Source of the DNA: Marsupella aquatica | Lineage: Eukaryota > Marchantiophyta | Direction: 5' to 3' | DNA length: 64,000 bases | Assembly (NCBI GenBank): GCA_973895155.1 | Contig: OZ316894.1 | Span: forward strand, 26,722,001 to 26,786,000 | Notes under the pieces: model-generated | Seen by the model: only the letters and a program-made list of their open reading frames with translations | Databases searched by the model: none | What the model was told of the DNA's origin: nothing | Part shown: piece after piece, positions 1 to 11,395 of the stretch | How positions within the stretch are numbered: position 1 is the first letter of the stretch | Layout: each line of letters opens with the position of its first letter | Program-made: the position numbers and the translations under genes

Positions 1-2400
1 GTCCTTCAAGAAAGTAGAGTTGGGTGGACCCACCTAACAATATTGTTACCACGAAAAGTTGAATTAGGACCTACTGTTAGTGTCAAACAGATTACCCACA
101 CACTAAAAAAATCATGGAATGTCTTTCCCACGTTCAAGAGTACTTTCTTTGTTTTCTACAATTATATTCTAAGTTTGTCTCAACGCCAGATGACATATCG
201 ACGTAATGGTTCCTGTCAAGAGATAACGCAGAGCACAGAAGGTTCCTCAATTAGCACTTCAGAAAAATGTGAACAATATTGACCGCCACTTGAGTGCCGA
301 TCAGTCATTCACGGCAGAGCTGGTACATAATTGGGTTGTCTTTGCGTGATTACCGAGACTGAGACAACAAGATTATTTTGAACGTTGAGCCGCTCCGAGA
401 CAATTCTCTGTCGTGCATCAGCTGAAAAAAAAGTTCAATTACCAACAGAAGCCCATCAACTGCTGGAACAGAGATCCCTGACAACTTCTGACCTTACTCG
501 TCTCTATGGTGTGCACTATCCTTTTTTTGTGTTCATTGCAGTCTCTTCAAGCATATGCATTTCTTGTAAAGCAATACAATCCTTCACAACAACAGCTGCT
601 CGTGACCTAGCACCAAGGACGTGAATTGCTCTAATGGGCAGTCACACTAGGCAACTGCAGGAGGGAAGCAACACCATACGTGAAAGTGGTGCAGCTGAAG
701 AGTACCGCTCAGGCTTTCTTGATTCCACCCTGTTACCAAGACAAGAAGGCGCATTAAGAATTCTTCACAGACCGCACACAATGTACCAAAATGTTGCCAA
801 CCAAGTAGTACTCGCAATCTTCAAAGCACAGTCAAGTGTATTACCCCTTAACTTAATTTTTCTTATCCACAATTTCTTTGAAAACAAGTTGAGAGCAGCA
901 AGGCATTGAGATTCTATACACTACAGGATACTAAACAAGAAATTCCACGAGATTGACCACCACCTTCAAAAAGCCCCAAGTAGCGACAATGGCCGAGGGA
1001 TTTGCTTGGTGGGACCCCAAATGAAAATGTTTTACTTGATAGGACCCCTGAGTGATCCACACCGTTGATTTACCTTGAATAGACGGACCTAAACTTTCAA
1101 GGGTCCAATTAAGTAAAACATTTTCATTTGGGGTACCACCAAGCAAATCTCTCGACAATGGCCTCAAATTTCATCTGCTCGAAAACATCCTATCCTGCCT
1201 GACAGATCTTCACGAAAAGCAAAAACACATATCGACTCCATCACAAAAACTTTGATCATCTCTAGTGCTAAAACATACCATCGAATGTCCTGCTGAGCTA
1301 CTCCCACGGGATATACATAACTATACGCATTTATGTCATCCACTTGAACAGCGGTATCGACGTGACTAGCGGTAGCGGCATCCGCCACACTCATCATTTC
1401 CAAGCTTCCTGCATGTGTCCTGGCAGTGTCAAACGCCTTGTTCCCTCTTAGCAAATCCAGCTGAGATAACACTGGCAATCGAAACACTAAGAGTCATCCT
1501 CCATGCTTCACGAAGCACTTTTTTCATGGGCTCAAACCTCACAAGAATTCAAATTATTTGTTTGGCACTGAAAGATACTTCAATTAGATACCATTACTGA
1601 ACGGAAGCAGACTATAATGGCAAAATGTAGTTGGCTTGTACATTTCAGACCAAAGATTACATTAACAAGTGACGACTCACAAACTATTGAATGCAGCCTC
1701 CGAAATTTGGACACTTGGTTGACAACTCCCGACTTTTAATCTGGCCCACTCATACACACTGTTTTATCCAGCTACCAATCTGGTTTCTAAGCATTTTAGT
1801 AAACAACGATTCACAAGGACGGATTACCGCCGGGTAATGAAAACGCTGGATTCGCTGCAGAGGGCAACAAGAGAGCTGCCATGAGCCCTCCCAGTACTAA
1901 TTGCCGACGTTGAAAGCCATGGGCATCCAAGGAAGAACTAGAAGGCTTTCCCTGTTGCTCCTCCAATGTAGCCAACGGTGGCTTGAAGTCGGCCCTCGTG
2001 GTTCTTTTGTAACAGAGAGGTTTAATGGATAACCTCCTCCTTTCGAAGGCTCCTTGTTTTGATCCATCGCTGAAAAATAAACATCATCACCGAAAATTCG
2101 TTCCATAAAACACCACCATCCAAATTGGCCACCTCAATGGCAACATTCTCACCATTGCAGTCACGCGCATTACATGAGAACTAAAACAACAGACGTAATG
2201 CGAGGCTCAAATTTCAGCTCGTCCTCCGCAACGTTGTTCCTATGAGCAACCAGTTTCATTGGCGAAAGAATCAACCAGGAAGCCGTCACTGCACCAAGAT
2301 GCGCACACTGTCGTGAAATAGAGGGAAAACCCGCCACCCACCTGAGAAAGCCAAGAGACGGTAGTACGGAGCAAGGGCAGAAGCATAGCAGGGACGCCAT
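1..2400 (-). CDS. PsbP-domain protein of the thylakoid lumen (3' end outside window)
   Basis: Six exons on the minus strand join in phase: 2400-2342, 2069-1828, 1471-1279, 729-680, 421-354 and 33-1 (open at the window edge); every intron is GT-AG. They give 215 codons. Residues 1-73 look like a chloroplast transit peptide (start MASLLCFC). Residues 74-95 are a twin-arginine lumen signal: RRQLVLGG, a hydrophobic stretch, then ANPA as a likely cleavage site. The mature part carries INAYSYVYPV, then WVESRKPERYSSAAPLSPDA, RQRIVSER and VGPPNS, the signature of one PsbP-domain (PPD-like) lumen family. The family role is thylakoid lumen protein, probably photosystem-related; the exact function is not shown here. 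The exon 3 start could also lie a few codons upstream (TTAG at about 1482). An in-frame upstream ATG at 2526 would add 42 residues; I chose 2400 because the peptide then starts like a transit sequence. All phases are intact, so the gene is probably functional despite the MITE in intron 3. Confidence 0.87.
995..1153. mobile_element. Mutator-type MITE in intron 3 of the PsbP-domain gene
   Basis: The 159-bp element has imperfect terminal inverted repeats of about 55 bp; the outer ends read GAGGGATTTGCTTGG on the left and the complement of GAGAGATTTGCTTGG on the right. It is flanked by a perfect 10-bp direct repeat, GACAATGGCC, at 985-994 and 1154-1163. Target duplications of 9-11 bp are typical of Mutator-like elements. 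It has no coding capacity, so it is a non-autonomous hairpin-forming element. It lies wholly within the intron between 1278 and 730 and leaves the splice sites untouched. Confidence 0.82.
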
Positions 2401-3539
2401 CCCTGCTCTATTCCTGCGAGCAATCAAACGTAGTAGACGAGAAACGAAAAAATGGTTTTCAATGTCAAGATTCTTATATAGCAGCACCTTCTTCAGCCAT
2501 TTGACCTCCAATGTCCTTGCTGCCATTTGCGGACGTCATTTCTGAGTTCAACACCACTTTAAATTAGCGAGGGGTGAAAAACAAAATGGGGACATGGCCA
2601 GACTATACAACGATCAGAAGGAGCAAGCAAGCAATCAAAGCTTAAGCTTAAGCTGCTCCGACGTAATAGTTAGCGCAAGAAAACGAGCAGGAAATTCAGA
2701 ATCCGAATCGTAGCAAAGAAATTCGATCTCCCCAGGAAGGATTCAGGTCATTAAACTGGAAATTCAATCTTCTTACCAGCTCACAGGGAGTCAAAGACGG
2801 ACAGCCTCGGTCCTACAACGAGCAGACAGTTCGAAAATCAGCGTCCGGAATGGCTCCTAATCCGCAGGACGACGACGCCGGGCGTCTGGTGGAAGCGATT
2901 GTGTGTAAGGAAACACATGGCCCAGAGGGCCCTTACATCCCCCAAAGAGCCCATGGATTACCCACAAACATCTTTGCTTTTAACATGTGCCTTGGGCATG
3001 GGTAATTGGGTACAATAGTTGAGCATTGGCACTACAGATGCCCTCCATTTATGAGGCAACCGACGGTTTCAATGAAAAGTCAGTGAGAACTCCAGCTAAT
3101 TTTATTTTTGAAATCACTTGGCAGCCATAGTGCTTTACGTTAGTGCAAAGTGATGACCTGCTGGAATTTTGGGGTTATAAAGAGGGTTTATATAGCACTC
3201 TGGTTCTAGTGGTTTATAAAGAAGGTCATCTCTTTGCATTCAAAAGTTTTACTCTTTACAGTTTTCCTTAAAGTGGTAGAACGTGGGTGACCATCAGTCA
3301 TTCTGTATCGGGTTCAGGGTCAGTTAAGGTTTTCCAACCAAAGATCAACTCCTGCGTGTTCAGATATGGGTTGGAACTTGAGTAACACTGCCAAGAGTGG
3401 CTTTACCCTAAGTCACCTGGGGTTTGTGTGTCTAACTTTGCAAGATGCCATGGAGGCTTTGCGCCAGTGAGCAAGAGAGCACATACGTTGTGTAGTGCTA
3501 AGCTTGCCTTGAATGATTTTGTGCTGCTTTAATTCAGTA
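2401..3539. other. Upstream/intergenic stretch, no gene seen
   Basis: This should contain the promoter and 5' leader of the PsbP-domain gene, which runs leftward. I see no convincing exon or protein-like reading frame. Around 3170-3230 there is AT-rich sequence with two TTATAAAGA motifs, but nothing downstream that identifies them as a promoter. Confidence 0.4.
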
Positions 3540-4251
3540 TGTCGTGACATATAGTATCGTAGCCATAGTGTATCTAAAACATACAAGTCACCGGCAAGGC
3601 ATATGTGCAAGCTGCTAGCAACCAACATACATAGAAAAAGTCCAATCACATTCACAAGTGCCAAGAAAAGCAAATGAAGTGGTATGTACGTAGTGGAGGT
3701 GTAAACCTCTGTATAATAAAAGGCATGATAGAAACAAGTGTACTGAAATCAAATCGAAAACCGGCGGGATGCCAAGATCGGCCGGGAGCATCTAACGAAT
3801 CACTGTGTGAATCCCGTGTACGGAACCGACGAGCACTGTCTGAGCTCTGTCGACAACGATTCAAGAAGAACTGAAAACCCACAAAGAAAGACATGCCCTA
3901 AGCAAGCAAAGTCCTGGCGTCACACTAACAAGCACATTTGCTTCAAGAACGGCCCAGACTTGCTACAAGAACATGTCACTAACTCAGGTAGTACACTAGC
4001 CCTAACTACATACCTAGCGGGCAGGCGAGGGACATGCCGATGTGCATAAGAGGCACTGTCCCTCGGCATGACAGCTGTCGTGACATATAGTATCGTAGCC
4101 ATAGTGTATCGAAAACATACAAGTCACCGGCAAGGCATATGTGCAAGCTGCTAGCAACCAACATGCATAGAAAAAGTCCAATCACATTCACAAGTGCCAA
4201 GAAAAAGCAAATGAAGTGGTATGTACGTAGTGAAGGTGTAAACCTCTGTAT
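3540..4251. repeat. 175-bp direct repeats around a 361-bp spacer, LTR-like
   Basis: Copies at 3540-3714 and 4076-4251 are almost identical; each begins TGTCGTGACATATAG and ends ACCTCTGTAT. The spacer 3715-4075 holds a small hairpin near 4033-4071 (CATGCCGA / TCGGCATG). The right copy abuts a run of eight C residues and then the 3' end of the gypsy polyprotein, whose coding strand is minus, so these are likely pieces of its 3' LTR. The exact LTR boundary is unresolved: no 5-bp target duplication or primer-binding site is visible, and the matching 5' LTR is missing. Confidence 0.6.
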
Positions 4252-4291
4252 CCCCCCCCAGACCACAGCCAAAAGGAGGGTTGAAGAAAAT

Positions 4292-6597
4292 TTAGGTAGC
4301 ACGTGGAGCACAAGAAGGGCAAAACCATAACCCTTCTGGCACCTGGGTAAGTTCAGGCCGAAGGCAGAAAAGATGGTACCCTCCATTGCAATTGTCACAC
4401 AGCAGCATCTGGTCAGCATCATCAATTCGCAAACACACCTTGCAAGGGTAGTCCACAGGTGGAATCCAAGTAGAAGTCACAATGGTGGGATCTAGGTTAG
4501 GCAGATGACAAGGGGCGCAATTCTTGGCATTGTCAGCAATTGTGCGCCCATCTGCCCCTTGTAACTCTAGCACTCCAGACGGTCAAATAGCTTTAACCCT
4601 GAGAATAGTACGACTGGTAGAGGTGTCCAGGGTGTCGTTAGCTTGCCGTTGCAAGTACACAAAATCTCCCACATCAAACTTCCTAACCTTGGGCTGAAAA
4701 GTGCCCCCTCGTGTGTGTGCATAACGCAGTGTGTCCCTGTGTTGTGCAATGGCCAAATTCTCCATGGCCATGGGCATAACCCTCCTGAATAGGGCAGCCC
4801 TCTCAGAGATCACATCAGACCAAGTCACAGTTGAATCCAAGTCCACCACCTGAAGCATGTGAGCAGCAATAGCAGAAGGTGGAACTGGGTGACGACCAAA
4901 CAACAAGAAGTAGGGAGAGAAGTTAGACAGTGATGCATGTCTGGACATCCTATACCCCATGGCAATGTAGGGTAAGGCCAGGTCCCAATCCTCCTTGTTT
5001 TTGGTGAGGCAGATCTTCCAGAGGCCCTTCTTGCATGTCTGAACCATGCGCTCGGCCAAGCCATCTGCCTGTGGGTGATCTCATGATGTCCAACGATGAT
5101 CAATGAGGGCCTGATCAAGCAGCTCCTGGAACTCTCCTCTAAACTCTGAGCCCTGGTCAGTGAGACATTCTGCACGAGCTCCAAAGCGACTGAGAACTTG
5201 TTGTAGGAATGCCTGGCTGGTGCTACGGGAGGTCTTATCCGGCAATGCCACAAGTTCTATCCACTTGGAGAAATGCTCTATCATGATCATGATGTAGAGA
5301 TTACCCCGAGATGTGAGGGGTAATTCTCCAGCCAAATCACATGACCAACGATAAAACATGCCCTGGATAGGGAGTGGGTGAAGTGTGGGTTGCCAAGACG
5401 TGAAAGAAGTCCTTACCCTATCACACTGCTCACACCGAGCAATAACATCTTGAACCTGGCCATGCATGCCTCTCCAATGATAATGAGGGACCAAGAGGCT
5501 GTAAGTCCTCTTAACGCCAAAATGACCAAGCTCAGAATGTACCTTACGAATAAGGCCAACCCTCTCATGAATGGGTGGAACCACCACTTCCTTGTCTGGC
5601 AAGCAGCGCACGAGATGATCTCCCTTCCACAAGTAGCGCTTGGACCTTTGCTGAATTTGGTCTCTCTGGGTTGCAGTAACATGTATGGGGTACTCCCCAT
5701 GTTGCAAAAATCTCAGAGTGTCGCTGTCCTCCCATATGTCCACCACAGGTTGGTCAACAATGTAGCATGGCAGCAAAGCAAGATAGGTAGATGCATGAAA
5801 TGTAGGCAGGATGGAAACCTGGTCAAAATCCTGCCGTGCATCTGAGGGATCATCAGAGGCAATCAAAGGGCTACGGGACATAGTGTCAGCATTTTGATGT
5901 GTCACACCAAGCCTATGAATTACCTCAAAATCATACTCCTGGAGTATGAGTGCCCAACGAGCAAGCTTGCCAGTAAGCTTGTCGTTGGTCATCAACCACT
6001 TCAAGGGCTGGTGGTCGGTGTAGAGAACAAACCTAGTCCCATAGAGGTAGGGCCTGTAATGTATTACAGCCCACACAACAGCAAGGCATTCACCCTCATA
6101 AGAAGAATAATGACTCTCTGCCTGATTGTTGCTCCTGGATGCATAGGCAATGACGTACTCTTTACCTTCCTCATCATGCTGGCCCAGAATGGCACCAATC
6201 CCAAGGGCACATCCAATCTGTGTGTAGCACAAAGACCTTGCTGAAATCAGGTCTTCTCAGCACCGGGTATTCTGAGAGCTTCTCCTTCAAAGTGGCAAAT
6301 GCTGCCTCAGCATCTGTACTCCATGTCCAAGTCACATTCTTTTTCAACAAAGCATACAATGGGTGTGCAATGGTACTAAAATCTTTGATGTAGATCCGGT
6401 AGTAATTGCACAACCCAATAAAACTCCTCAAAGTGTGAACATCGGTAGGAGTGGGCATTTCCAAGATGGATACCACCTTGGCCGAGTGAGCCATGGTTCC
6501 ATTTGGAAGAATGCGATGCCCAAGATATACTACTGATCTGACAGCAAATTCACACTTCTTGGGGTGTATCTTTAGGTTCACCTTCTTAAGCCTAATC
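4292..6597 (-). pseudogene. 5'-truncated Ty3/gypsy polyprotein with C-terminal PHD finger
   Basis: Reading leftward from about 6597: the end of reverse transcriptase (NLKIHPKKCEF, YLGHRILPNG, LRSFIGLCNYYR), RNase H (VLHTD, YASRS, LYTDHQPLKWL), the integrase zinc region (HFGVKRTY...CEQCDRV) and the integrase core. Its acidic residues are in WSCDLAG, CLTDQGSEF and DGLAERM. A C-terminal region ends in a PHD finger. Gag, protease and the catalytic half of RT are absent. Lesions: an apparent 1-nt insertion near 6211 at the RNase H start, and two in-frame TGA codons at 5081-5083 and 4583-4585. The three blocks downstream of the frameshift share one frame, so this was once a single polyprotein. Both TGA codons sit where CGA would fit, consistent with decay of methylated CpG. 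It is inactive. Confidence 0.88.
4310..4444 (-). other. PHD zinc finger at the end of the gypsy polyprotein
   Basis: The minus-strand frame encodes CKVC, eleven residues later CDNC, then YHLFC and WFCPSC, which is the full C4HC3 ligand set with the usual aromatic before the last CxxC. PHD fingers bind histone H3 tails. The segment is preceded by NCAPCHLPNLD and follows the integrase in the same frame, separated from it only by the TGA at 4583. The stop codon comes four residues after the last cysteine, so the finger is the natural C-terminus. By analogy with chromodomains on chromoviral integrases it may have guided integration to marked chromatin; that role is inference. Confidence 0.85.
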
Positions 6598-7879
6598 CAT
6601 AATCCATCACATACTTACAAAGCTCTTCACTTGAAGCCCTCTTGGGCATGGATGCCATAGCTCTTGTGCTAATTCCATTAAAATGACTGCTCTTGCCCAA
6701 TACTTCTATTTTGCAAATACTGGTGTCACATGAGACACATGTGAAAATGAATAGCCTATGCCCTTTAGATCATTCCCTGGAACCTTCCTAAGGGAATTCA
6801 AAATAAAAAATCAGGAAAAAAATCAGGTGAAAACACAATCAGAAGATTTTCTAGCATGTAGCAAATGTGATTTGTGTGGTGTCCATAGAAGTAGGAGTAC
6901 TTGATGAACTATAGAAATATCTACATCCTGAATGGAATCATTTGTGAGGGTGTTGAGCTATCATTAGTTTCTGTAAGGCATCTTTCAAATCATTCCTAGC
7001 TGTGTGAATGACATAATTGGGAGGAATGGGCCCTATGGAGGACCTGAGTAGACATAACAAAAATGAAGTCATCACATCACAATATCTGTCCATAGCTGAT
7101 TCCCTAAACATATTATTAAGTCCTTTTCTAGCATCATCAGTAGGTTGTGTTCTCATGACCATCCGACGTAGTCGATACTCCACAGCACCTCTATTGAGCA
7201 AATCTTGAAGTTTTTTCATATAGATTGAAACCACAGCATCAATATGAAAGTGGAGTCTTGTCAGCTTTGGACAGAGGTCACATTTGAGCTATGATATCAA
7301 GGAATGGTACCTCAGGAGGCATGAATTCCATAGCAAGTTGATTCCATTTGGATTGCCTTGGCCATGGGGTTAACTCCTCCACGGGAGGGAGGCACTCAGG
7401 TTGCCAAGACTCTATATTGTCCTCAAAACTTTTCATGATCAAATCCTGCATGGCTTAATTGTGTATCCACATGACCAATACCGTAGACCCTCCTGTCTTC
7501 CACACAATGACAATTGAGACATACCAAAAGAACAAGATCATTGTGATGGACAATGGAAATACTTGCATTTGTGAATATCTCTGGTGTTCCCGTGAGATCT
7601 GGGGTAATACAGAAGCCTTTCTCATCCTCATCAAGTTCCGCTTGTGGTTTCTCTACAAGTGCTCCATTATAGTGAGTCCCCAAAGAATCTCCACGAGAAA
7701 CAATAGTGGAACAAGTAGAAATTGGGCACTTAAATCCCTCTATAGATCTATGGATACCAGATGTTGATCCATCTTGGAGCTTCAACTTGTAAGTCGCTCT
7801 ACAGTTCTTCCTTGAATGGGAATCTCTAGACATTTGCAGATGAAAATTCTTTTTCGCACTGTCCACATTTAAATGTCAT
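6598..7879 (-). pseudogene. Broken gene of unknown type with N-terminal zinc-finger-like motifs
   Basis: A protein-like reading begins at an ATG at 7879 (MTFKCGQCEKEF, a C2H2-like start). It shifts frame after about 17 codons and continues through FKCPISTCST and LVLLVCLNCHC to about 7423. Another frame carries it through WQPECLPPVEELTPW to about 7266. After one more 1-nt shift, LHFHIDAVVSIYM runs to a stop at 6938. Splice-like signals lie near 6600. The Cys/His pairs recall fungal and plant OrsD-like (DUF3505) proteins, but I am not sure of that family. It has the same orientation as the gypsy fragment and abuts its truncated 5' end, so the two may be joined pieces of a composite insertion. 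Confidence 0.4.
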
Positions 7880-10014
7880 TCTGCACAACATTTTTGTACA
7901 ATATTCAAGAAACTTACATACGTCACTACTCGACTTAATCACAATTGAAATCTGAATCAGAGCTGTGATACAATCTATGTACTATATAACTGCAAATAAA
8001 TTAGAATTATGTTTTCTGTCTGTATGACGTGTAGTATATATTTCTTATCTTTTACATGTGAGATTGTCATCAATGTTTGTATCGCAGTTCAGAATATTAC
8101 ATTAGTGGTAAAATTTGTGGAAAATGAAAAGCATATGTTGACAACTATGGACAAGCATATGTTGACAACTATGGCTTACATGTATAGCACGATCCTCCCC
8201 TGAACATTTCCTGTGCCCGCTCCACTGTGAAAGAGGAAGAGTTATACTCCAGAATGGCAACAACTCAAATACTGTCAACTCTAAACAAATTAAATTTTGC
8301 TTCCCTAATCCCTAAACCCTTCACAGAGCACTAAAAATTATGAAGATGAAGTACGAGATTTGAGAATACCCTGCAGTTCATTCAATTCAAACCCCTACTT
8401 TATTTGTTGGGTCACCTCACATCTTTGTGCAAATCTTTAATACAATACTTGATTAATTCTCACAAGGAGAAGAGTCCGAATATACATCAGAGTAGGGGAG
8501 GGCGGGAGGCAATGATCCCCTTGAATCATGGGAAGATAAGAACCAGGTCAGCCCTGCTAACATTGGAGAGAGTGCTCGTCTATGCTTGTCTGCTACATTA
8601 AGATTAGACAGTTGGCCCTGCTGTTTGCCACCAAATAAAAACTAGCCTCAATCGAGGCCCTGATGCCATGCCAACATACATGGTGTGTTTGTCAAGGAGT
8701 AATAACTAAGTAGCTATTATAAGTTGGTCATGAAATAATAATTATCCTAATGCCAAGAATTCTAATTATCACTCCAACCCTCCATCTACGGTCAATGATT
8801 CTTGAAATGTGTCAAAGAAACGTTATTAATTAATCCTGATCTAAAGGGCCTCTTGGGTTGGGCAGGCAGCAGGCGTCAACCGCCCGCCCCCCTCCCCACT
8901 TTTCACGGAAACAACAGTATCATCATTCACAAGAGATCCTGCTGGACAGATTGTGACTGCAATTTTGCTAAAGATAAAGTTGCTAGGTAGAATTGATGAG
9001 GCTAGTAGAGTATATTGTTCATGAGTTATGCTCTCAATAGTTTTATCAAAGACAAGTGACTAAACTGTCAAAAGAAATATTTTAAAGATTAATAGAGTAC
9101 AAGTTTGGCTTTGAAGTAAAACTCAGATAATTGAGATTTGTTCTTTGTTTCTGTCTCGATTGATATAACACTTTTTGATTATTTTCAAATTCTTTGGGGA
9201 GGGCATGCAATCTACATGAGCTGCATACAAGAGTTAATCCAATGTTTTTTACAGTTTGGCAGATAGAGACAGAATTAATCTTAGTAGAGAGAATGTTTTT
9301 TAAAATCTTGGCTGATAGAGACACAATTAATCTTAGTAGAGAGCAAGAAGCATGTATTGAGCAAACTCAGGCATATTGCTTCTTAGAAGAAGAACATTGC
9401 TATAGCTCATGCTAAGTTCACTTGGCTTTATGAGAGTTGCCATGGCTGACCAAGATGTTAGAACAACCTCCATAGTGGAAGCCTTGATCAAAATCAACAG
9501 GCTGTAGGCTCAGGCGAGGGCTCAGGTGGGGTCCCTCACAACACAGGACTCGGCTTTCCAAGAGAGTGTCAAACAAGCCACCAACACACCAAAGAAAACA
9601 TGGAAAGCTTAGCCAAGTTCACACATGGCGAGTTCAGTGAAAGGCCAGGTAGAGGTAGAAAAAGCTCAGTGTCATCAACCAGACTTCACCTCTAACGAGT
9701 ACTATGGAAGAAGGAAGCCGATGCTAGGCCCCATTTCCTTCTATAAATCACAAGATTCACATTAAATATTGTCATGTTGTGCCTGGTCCATCAGTCGATG
9801 GCTGGCCTTTGATGCCCAAAAACTTAAATTAAATATCTAGAAAATCAAGTCTTGGGCATCCTGCAGTCTATGGGCTATTGGTAGAGCAAGAGAGTGCGGT
9901 GACTCAGGTATTCGGTTTAAAACTTACCACAACACTTTTAACCCTAAAAGTGGGGTTCAGACACCTCTAATGGCACTCAAAACTTTTTTTCATTACACCA
10001 AGGGAAGCAATTCT
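7880..10014. other. AT-rich intergenic DNA, no gene seen
   Basis: No protein-like frame or RNA gene is apparent. The only structure I see is a 34-bp motif (GATAGAGACA..AATTAATCTTAGTAGAGAG) present twice, at about 9257-9290 and 9309-9342, 52 bp apart. Confidence 0.4.
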
Positions 10015-10258
10015 AGCAGTTTACACTCAATAATCACTAAACTTCAAAAGAGCTTTCCAGTATGGGAAGTGACTGTAGCAGTTTAAACTCAATAATCATT
10101 AAAATTCAAAAGAGCTACAGAGCACTATTAAATGCTTAACAGGTTACTCATTCAAGTGGTTATGAGTCCCTCCAATAATCACTAAAATTCAAAAGAGCTA
10201 CAGAGCACTATTAAATGCTTAACAGGTTACTCATCCAAGTAAGTTATGAGTCCCTCCA
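10015..10258. repeat. Tandem repeat, about 83-bp unit
   Basis: The motif CAATAATCACTAAAATTCAA with its downstream sequence (AGAGCTACAGAGCACTATT, then GGTTACTCA and TATGAGTCCCTCC) occurs as two nearly identical units starting near 10089 and 10172. A shorter, more diverged copy starts near 10015. Confidence 0.75.
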
Positions 10259-11395
10259 AGTTCTGATTGCATACCCTTGTCACATACTTTGGGAATAGAA
10301 CTCTCCCACTTGTCTTTAATCAGGAGTTTTGTTTTAACTTCATTGATCTTTTGAGGCAATTATTATTTTTCAAGGTGAGAATATTTTTCTTTCTTAATTT
10401 CTTGAGGTGAAGGAATACGAAGGACATTTCGTACTCAAATTGGTTCTAGGCTGGCACAAAGGAAGTGTTTTAATCCAAGGGAAAAAATGACAAAAGATGG
10501 GATTTCTTTAGATCATTTACTTAATTTATTTCATTTGGGGCATTAAAGTATGTATTGCTTTTTGGGGTGAAGGTGTATTTTGAGTTATTTCTTTCAATAA
10601 GGCTTGGGCAAAGGATAAAAAATTAATTTGTTTTTCCAAGGTTATATATTTTTCTGAGGTGAGAATGAGGTTTTTTTATTAAGTGGGGGAATGAAGAAGA
10701 TCTTTGATTTAGGATAGGTATGGCAATAATTTTGGATAATTTTTTTTTTTGAAGTGAGACGGAAGATTTTTTCCTTTTTTGGGTGACGTGGGGGAATGGG
10801 AGGAAGACATTTGGTTTGTTTTCCTTTTTTGTGCAATCCTTGCAATTTCATACTTAGAATTATTTTTCATCTCAGGTGTATTCCTTCTTTTATAGTATGT
10901 GATTTTGCCCTCCCCTCTCCCATTTTCTTTCATTTGTCTCAAATCAATCCTCTCCCTCTCTTGTTGTCTCTCTCCCCTCTTACACTGGGCATTTCCCTTC
11001 CCTTCATCTCAACCCTTCTTGTCCTTTTCAGAAGTCAAATTTGAGATTGTTTATCAAACACATTTTGTGAAAGGCACATCATGATGAGAGCAAAGGATAA
11101 CAAAAAGTGAGGAGGAAGGATTCCTCTACACCTAAGCACCTAAAATTACAAAGATAAAAATCCCCTAAGGAAATTTCACCACATATGCCCCTATAAATAG
11201 GCCCCCTTCACTAGTCATTTCTGTCCAGGACGTGGCCAAAAAAGGTGGACCTCTTCTTAAAAGATGGATGTACCTCACCGCTAACACTAAATTCCTCCTT
11301 GAAAAATGTATGTGACACACGGCTCTCTTGCCCATCCCTTCTCCCTTGAACTATTATGTGACACAAGCCCCATGCCCGTGCGTTGCACGAAAGAC
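10259..11395. other. AT-rich and pyrimidine-rich intergenic DNA
   Basis: Long T and C/T tracts dominate from 10380 to 11040 and create low-complexity reading frames of no significance. A good plant TATA motif (CTATAAATAGG) lies at 11190-11200, but I cannot link it to a gene: downstream is a tandem array. Confidence 0.35.

Noticed and set aside
3540-4251. Interpretation as a complete TRIM retrotransposon
   Set aside because: No primer-binding site, polypurine tract or matching target duplication is found at the repeat borders.
11190-11200. TATA-box motif as a promoter
   Set aside because: No gene can be assigned downstream; a lone TATAAATA match is expected by chance in AT-rich DNA.
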